Source: Frateuria_A sp035695185 (GTDB lineage Bacteria; Pseudomonadota; Gammaproteobacteria; Xanthomonadales; Rhodanobacteraceae). Taken from it: DNA of 8,906 nt. The notes beneath the pieces are model-generated. The model was not told the origin of the DNA, did not search any database, and worked only from the letters and a program-made list of their open reading frames with translations. Location: positions 1 to 8,906 of the forward strand of contig NZ_DASSES010000138.1 in NCBI RefSeq assembly GCF_035695185.1, written 5' to 3'. A program made the position numbers and the translations under genes. Below, piece by piece: positions 5,657 through 8,906 of the stretch (positions are counted from its first letter, which is position 1; each line of letters starts with the position of its first letter).

Positions 5657-6297
5657 CGGACGACAAGCTGCTCGGCGAACTGGCACGGCTGTTCGAACGG
5701 CACGAGCTGGAGCTGGAGCCGGACGAGGACTGGCTGCTGACCGATGGCGACTACCCGGCCGTGCGTGCCCACTGGGAGGACGCCCCCGCGCCCGGCCAGC
5801 CCGGGCGACTGGACATCGACCTGGTGCTGGACGAGGACCGCCGGCTCGAGCTGAGCTACGCCGGCAACGGCCGGGGCGAGGCGGGCTGGCGCGATGCGCT
5901 GGAGCGCTTCGCCCGCGGCGACCTGGCAGTGCTGCTGGCTGCCTGCTGGTACCTCACGGACGAGCGCAAGCTGGAACTGGCGCAATGGGAGCTGGGGTTG
6001 CGCCAGTGGGACGCGTTCATCGGCCGCTTCGTGGTCGAGGGGGCGGACATCGCGGTGCCGCCCGGCATCCTCGCCAGCGTCGCCGACGCGCTGAAGGGCG
6101 AGGCACTTGCCCCGAGCCTGCATTGGGTCCGTCTGTTCCTGCGCCGGGCAGGCGACGGCACGCTGTCCACCGAAGTGTTGCTGGACAACGCGCCCTGGCC
6201 GGCCGGCGACCGCGCGCTGGCGGCACTGGCGTGGCCGGAAGCGGCACAGGCTTACGACGTGCGCGCCCTGGTCGCGCTGGACGTGCGCGATTATTGA
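5653..6297 (+). CDS. Hypothetical soluble protein (possibly DUF6348-like)
   Basis: A 214-residue acidic soluble protein. The start at 5653 overlaps the stop of the membrane-protein gene and has GGAGAG about 7 bases upstream. Longer in-frame starts (from 5464) lie within that gene and give arginine-rich shadow sequence. The N-terminal part (ELARLFERHELELEPDEDWL) is a charged helix. The middle has LDIDLVLDEDRRLELSYAG strands followed by a Trp-rich helical part around WRDALERFARGDLAVLLAAC and LAQWELGLRQWDAF. The layout faintly recalls the DUF6348 family, a recollection I hold weakly. No catalytic motif is visible. It is the last gene of the trpS transcription unit and converges with the VOC gene, whose stop lies 24 bases away. 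No obvious terminator is seen between them. Confidence 0.82.
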   Translation: MTDDKLLGELARLFERHELELEPDEDWLLTDGDYPAVRAHWEDAPAPGQPGRLDIDLVLDEDRRLELSYAGNGRGEAGWRDALERFARGDLAVLLAACWYLTDERKLELAQWELGLRQWDAFIGRFVVEGADIAVPPGILASVADALKGEALAPSLHWVRLFLRRAGDGTLSTEVLLDNAPWPAGDRALAALAWPEAAQAYDVRALVALDVRDY

Positions 6298-6321
6298 GCG
6301 TCCGGCACGACGCGCCCCTGT

Positions 6322-6705
6322 CTAGTCCCAGCGGTTGACGTGCGGGCCGAAGCGTTCGCGCTGCTTCCGTATCACGCAGAAGCGGTGGCCGGTCGGCGCC
6401 TGCATCACCCACCAGCGTTCCTTGACGAAGGCGATGGCGGTGGCGCCCAGGGCCTGCAGGCGGGCCACTTCGGCGTCCAGGTCGTCGGTCTCGATGTCCA
6501 GATGCACGCGACTTTCGTGCGTCACCCTCTGCAGCAGGACGATCGGTTCGTCGTCGGCGGTGGCGAGCGCCGCGTAGCGGCCGTCGCCGTCCTGGTCGGC
6601 ATCCTCGACCGGTTTGCCGAGCGCGGCGCTCCAGAACCGGACGGCCGGCTCCAGGTCGTCGAGCTGGCAGTCGAGCACGATGGTGCTGAGGCGGCTGTGG
6701 TGCAT
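6322..6705 (-). CDS. VOC/glyoxalase-like domain protein
   Basis: A 127-residue single-domain protein of the vicinal oxygen chelate superfamily, closest to the Glyoxalase_6 type. Visible family features are LSTIVLDCQLDDLEPAVRFW (about 6-25, the first beta-alpha unit with the FW..LG turn), RVHLDIETDDLDAEVARLQ (66-84, the second unit with the HLDI strand), and VMQAPTGHRFCVI (100-112, the final strand with the P.G..FC motif). Length is normal for one half-sized VOC subunit, which would act as a dimer. The substrate is not predictable. The start at 6705 has GGAGG 7 bases upstream. A much longer open frame runs through it in the same phase from 8166, but that part is antisense-like low-complexity sequence in another frame of the E2 gene. 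A terminator separates it from E2, so it probably has its own promoter. Confidence 0.9.
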   Translation of the reverse strand: MHHSRLSTIVLDCQLDDLEPAVRFWSAALGKPVEDADQDGDGRYAALATADDEPIVLLQRVTHESRVHLDIETDDLDAEVARLQALGATAIAFVKERWWVMQAPTGHRFCVIRKQRERFGPHVNRWD

Positions 6706-6757
6706 GGAGGGGCCTCCGTAGGGACGAGAGGCCGAGGGTATGCGCCCGGGCGTCAAG

Positions 6758-6786
6758 AAAAAAAACGGAGCGCCGGGCGCTCCGTT
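6758..6786 (-). terminator. Rho-independent terminator of the E1-beta/E2 unit
   Basis: On the minus strand a perfect 8-base-pair GC stem (arms 6766-6773 and 6777-6784, loop of 3 bases) is followed by eight T residues (A-run at 6758-6765 on the plus strand). It lies about 60 bases beyond the E2 stop codon. This is a textbook intrinsic terminator for the dehydrogenase operon. Read on the plus strand the hairpin is followed only by TTCTTCT, so it is less effective that way. Confidence 0.92.
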
Positions 6787-6845
6787 CTTCTGGCAGGGGC
6801 AGGGGAGACGGGCCCGCTGCGCCCAGTCCCCGCCGCTTCTGGTCC

Positions 6846-8234
6846 TTACTGCGGCAGCCCCAGGTCGTCCAGCAGGGCCTTGAGGAAGCGCGCCGCCTCG
6901 CCGCCGGTGGCCGCGCGGTGGTCGAAGGTCAGGCTGATCGGCATGCGCCGGTGCACCTCGATGCCGCCCATCACCGCGACCACGTCGTGGCTGAGCTTGC
7001 CGGCGCCGACGATCGCCACGCAAGGCGGCACCACCACCGGCGTTGCGTAACGTCCTGCGAACATCCCGAAATTCGACAGGCTGATGGTGTAGCCGGCCAG
7101 TTCGGACGACGGGATCGAGCGGTCCTCGACCTGTGCGCGCAGGCGCTGGATGCCGGCACGGATGCCGGCGCCGTCCAGCACGTCGGCATTGCGCAGGGCT
7201 GGCACGAACAGGCCGTCCTCGGTATCCACCGCGATGCCGATGTCGACGTGGCGGTGCAGGGTGCGGGTGAGGTTCTTGCCGTCGAACCAGGCGTTGAGCG
7301 CGGGCACCGCCTTGCATGCGGCGACGATCGCGCGGATCAGGCGTGCGGTGATGTCCTGCTTGCCGATCCAGGCGTGCAGGTCGGCGTCGTCGACCAGCGT
7401 GGTCGGCACGACCTGGGCGTGGGCCTCGGCCATCACGCGGGCCATGTTGCGGCGCACGCCCTTGAGCTGCTCGGGCTGGCCGGTGGCCGGCTGCGACGGC
7501 GGCGCGGTGCGCACCGGCTTGCCGGCGAGCGACACCGGGCCGCGCTGCGGCGCGGGGCCGGGCTCGGGCAGTGCCGGTGCCAGGTGGCGGCCGGCCGAGG
7601 CCGGCACCGCACGCGCCGGGGCGCCGCCGAGCGGGGCGCTGCCGTTGGCGGCGGCGTCCTTGACGTCCTTCATGGTGACCACGCCGTCGGCGCCGGTCGG
7701 GCGCACCTTGGCGAGGTCGACCTTGAGCTTCTTCGCCAGCGCACGCACGGCCGGGACGGCCTTGACGCCGCCGATGCTGGCGGCCTGCTCGACGTGCACG
7801 GCGTTGCCGCTGACCATCGCGCCGACCACGGTGCCTTCGTCCTCGCGGTCCTTGCCGCCGGTCTCGACCTCGCCGCCCTCGTCGGAGGCGACGACCTTGT
7901 TGCCGTCGTCCGGCGCCGGGCTGCCCACGCTCTTCTTCGGACCGTGGTGGTGGCCGGTGGACTCGGCCTCGGCGCGCTGCTTGGCGTTCGGGTCCGGCTC
8001 GAAATCCGCCAGCGCGGCGCCGGTCTCGATCACGTCGCCGGCGGCGCCATACAGCTTGGTCACCTTGCCGGTGTAGGGCGAGGGCACCTCGACCACCGCC
8101 TTGGCGGTTTCCATCGAGGCCAGCGGGGCGTCGAGCTTGATCGTGTCGCCGACCTTCACGTGCCATTCGACGATGGTCGCGTCGGGCAGGCCTTCGCCGA
8201 GGTCGGGGAGGTGGAACGTCTTGATGTCAGCCAT
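6846..8234 (-). CDS. Dihydrolipoamide acyltransferase (E2) of a 2-oxo acid dehydrogenase
   Basis: A complete 462-residue E2 core subunit. It carries acyl groups from E1 on a lipoyl arm and transfers them to CoA. The single lipoyl domain covers residues 4-79, with the lipoylated lysine at Lys45 (METAKAVVEV). A linker rich in Gly, Asp and Glu with an HHH cluster (about 80-150) replaces the usual Ala/Pro hinge there. The E3/E1-binding domain lies at about 157-191 (KAVPAVRALAKKLKVDL, then GADGVVTMKDV). An Ala/Pro linker leads to the catalytic domain at about 256-462. That domain has ISLSNFGMFAGRYATPVV (384-401) and the catalytic His439 in FDHRAATGGEAARFL. The usual HRxxDG Asp is Thr443. Sequence style fits branched-chain-type E2 enzymes, but substrate cannot be fixed from this alone. 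The ribosome binding site is weak, and E1-beta lies 135 bases upstream. Confidence 0.95.
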   Translation of the reverse strand: MADIKTFHLPDLGEGLPDATIVEWHVKVGDTIKLDAPLASMETAKAVVEVPSPYTGKVTKLYGAAGDVIETGAALADFEPDPNAKQRAEAESTGHHHGPKKSVGSPAPDDGNKVVASDEGGEVETGGKDREDEGTVVGAMVSGNAVHVEQAASIGGVKAVPAVRALAKKLKVDLAKVRPTGADGVVTMKDVKDAAANGSAPLGGAPARAVPASAGRHLAPALPEPGPAPQRGPVSLAGKPVRTAPPSQPATGQPEQLKGVRRNMARVMAEAHAQVVPTTLVDDADLHAWIGKQDITARLIRAIVAACKAVPALNAWFDGKNLTRTLHRHVDIGIAVDTEDGLFVPALRNADVLDGAGIRAGIQRLRAQVEDRSIPSSELAGYTISLSNFGMFAGRYATPVVVPPCVAIVGAGKLSHDVVAVMGGIEVHRRMPISLTFDHRAATGGEAARFLKALLDDLGLPQ

Positions 8235-8263
8235 GGCGCAAATTCCAAAGTGGGTTTTGGGCT

Positions 8264-8361
8264 CCCTCCCCTGCTGGCAGGGGAGGGTTGGGGAGGGGTG
8301 CCTTCGCCATCAGCGAAGCGCAAGAACCCCCTCCCGACCTCCCCCTGCTCGCAGGGGGAGG
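8264..8361. repeat. Composite palindromic intergenic repeat
   Basis: Two perfect hairpins face each other around a central one. Hairpin 1 has arms CCCTCCCCTGC (8264-8274) and GCAGGGGAGGG (8277-8287). Hairpin 2 has arms CCTCCCCCTGC (8338-8348) and GCAGGGGGAGG (8351-8361). The centre is CTTCGC / GCGAAG (8302-8307 and 8313-8318). Between them GGGAGGGG and CCCCTCCC also pair, so the whole block is two inverted copies of a roughly 40-base unit. Such C/G-run palindromes are common dispersed intergenic elements in Xanthomonadaceae genomes, from memory. It sits between E1-beta and E2 and would fold strongly in the operon transcript. It may affect mRNA processing or the ratio of the two subunits. Confidence 0.8.
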
Positions 8362-8369
8362 AGCAGGGC

Positions 8370-8906
8370 TCAGCTTGCCGCCAGCGTGCGCTTGGCCGCT
8401 TCGACCACGCGCTCGGTGCTGGGCAGGTACTTCATCTCCAGGCGGAACAGCGGGATGTGCGTGTCGAAGCCGGTCACGCGCTCGACCGGCGCGAGCAGGT
8501 CGAACATGCATTCTTCCGCCAGGCGCGCGGCGATCTCGGCGCCGAAACCGGCGGTCTTGGGCGCCTCGTGCACGATCACGCAGCGGCCGGTCTTGGCGAC
8601 CGACTCGGCGATCGTGTCGAAGTCCAACGGCGTCAGCGTGGCGACATCGATCACCTCGGCGCTGATGCCCTCGGCGGCCAGCGCGTCGGCCGCCTCCAGC
8701 GTCTCCTTCACCTGCGCGCCCCAGGTCACCAGGGTCACGTCGGTGCCGTCGCGCAGCACGAAGCACACGTCCAGCGGCAGCGCTTCGCCGTCGTCCGGCA
8801 CCTCTTCCTTGTACTGGCGGTAGATGCGCTTGGGCTCGAAGAACATCACCGGATCCGGATCGCGGATCGCCGCCAGCAGCAGGCCGTAGGCGCGCGCCGG
8901 CGAGGA
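8370..8906 (-). CDS. 2-oxo acid dehydrogenase E1 subunit beta, C-terminal part
   Basis: The last 178 residues of an E1-beta subunit; the N-terminus lies beyond the right edge. E1-beta pairs with E1-alpha to decarboxylate a 2-oxo acid with thiamine diphosphate and pass the acyl group to the E2 lipoyl arm. The frame is open to the window edge, reading SSPARAYGLLLAAIRDPDP ahead of VMFFEPKRIYR. That FEPKRIYR phrase followed by a short EEVP segment is characteristic of branched-chain-type E1-beta. The transketolase C-terminal domain follows, with DVTLVTWGAQVKETLEAA, then VIDVATLTPLD, then CVIVHEAPKTAGFGAEIAARL and a normal C-terminus ending KRTLAAS. An internal GTG near 8849 is not the true start. 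E2 follows on the same strand, so E1-alpha is expected just outside the window. Confidence 0.95.
   Translation of the reverse strand, partial: SSPARAYGLLLAAIRDPDPVMFFEPKRIYRQYKEEVPDDGEALPLDVCFVLRDGTDVTLVTWGAQVKETLEAADALAAEGISAEVIDVATLTPLDFDTIAESVAKTGRCVIVHEAPKTAGFGAEIAARLAEECMFDLLAPVERVTGFDTHIPLFRLEMKYLPSTERVVEAAKRTLAAS

Noticed and set aside
6751..6756. TTGACG resembling a -35 box upstream of the VOC gene
   Set aside because: No acceptable -10 hexamer lies at 16-18 bases, so a promoter cannot be supported.
6706..8166. Long N-terminal part of a 614-codon minus-strand frame fused to the VOC protein
   Set aside because: It is an Arg/Gly-rich shadow in another frame of the E2 gene and crosses a strong terminator. 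The VOC gene has its own start and ribosome binding site at 6705.
8227..8369. Coding frame with PLPNPPLPAGEGA between E1-beta and E2
   Set aside because: This peptide is the translation of the palindromic repeat, a familiar false-ORF product.
1..8906. CRISPR array or insertion sequence ends
   Set aside because: No regularly spaced repeats and no transposase or terminal inverted repeats were seen.

Overview
The window is GC-rich, dense proteobacterial DNA with short spacers. Arginase, a long form of tryptophanyl-tRNA synthetase, a branched-chain-type 2-oxo acid dehydrogenase cluster and a GC-rich palindromic intergenic repeat together suggest a gammaproteobacterium of the Xanthomonadaceae/Lysobacteraceae kind (Lysobacter, Luteimonas or similar). 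That placement rests on remembered family features, not on a search.

Region 1 (1-2864) is one end of an integrated mobile element. On the minus strand lie an AlpA-like helix-turn-helix regulator, an unrecognised 191-residue protein and the first codons of a third gene, joined by overlapping stop/start codons. A 404-base stretch with no convincing gene follows, then a complete tyrosine integrase on the minus strand. Just upstream of the integrase are three copies of AGGCAACAA, candidate integrase arm sites or operators. The element ends at 2820-2864 in an exact 3' half of a tRNA-Thr gene with anticodon TGT. The break falls at the anticodon loop, the classical crossover position. The intact tRNA should lie beyond the left edge of the window.

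Region 2 (2865-6297) is ordinary chromosome on the plus strand: arginase (rocF), then tryptophanyl-tRNA synthetase (trpS) with a C-terminal extra domain, a small three-helix membrane protein and a 214-residue soluble protein. The last three genes are tightly spaced and probably co-transcribed.

Region 3 (6322-8906) is on the minus strand: a small VOC/glyoxalase-like protein, a clear rho-independent terminator, the E2 subunit of a 2-oxo acid dehydrogenase complex, a 98-base composite palindrome, and the C-terminal part of the E1-beta subunit, which runs off the right edge. E1-beta is transcribed first, then E2, and the terminator ends that unit. In this group such complexes typically oxidise branched-chain 2-oxo acids to the acyl-CoA starters of iso-fatty acids, or pyruvate to acetyl-CoA.

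I found no clearly new system. The points most worth a second look are the tRNA-Thr integration junction with its arm-site repeats and a nearby complementary pseudo-acceptor strand, the TrpRS tail, and the palindrome inside the dehydrogenase operon.
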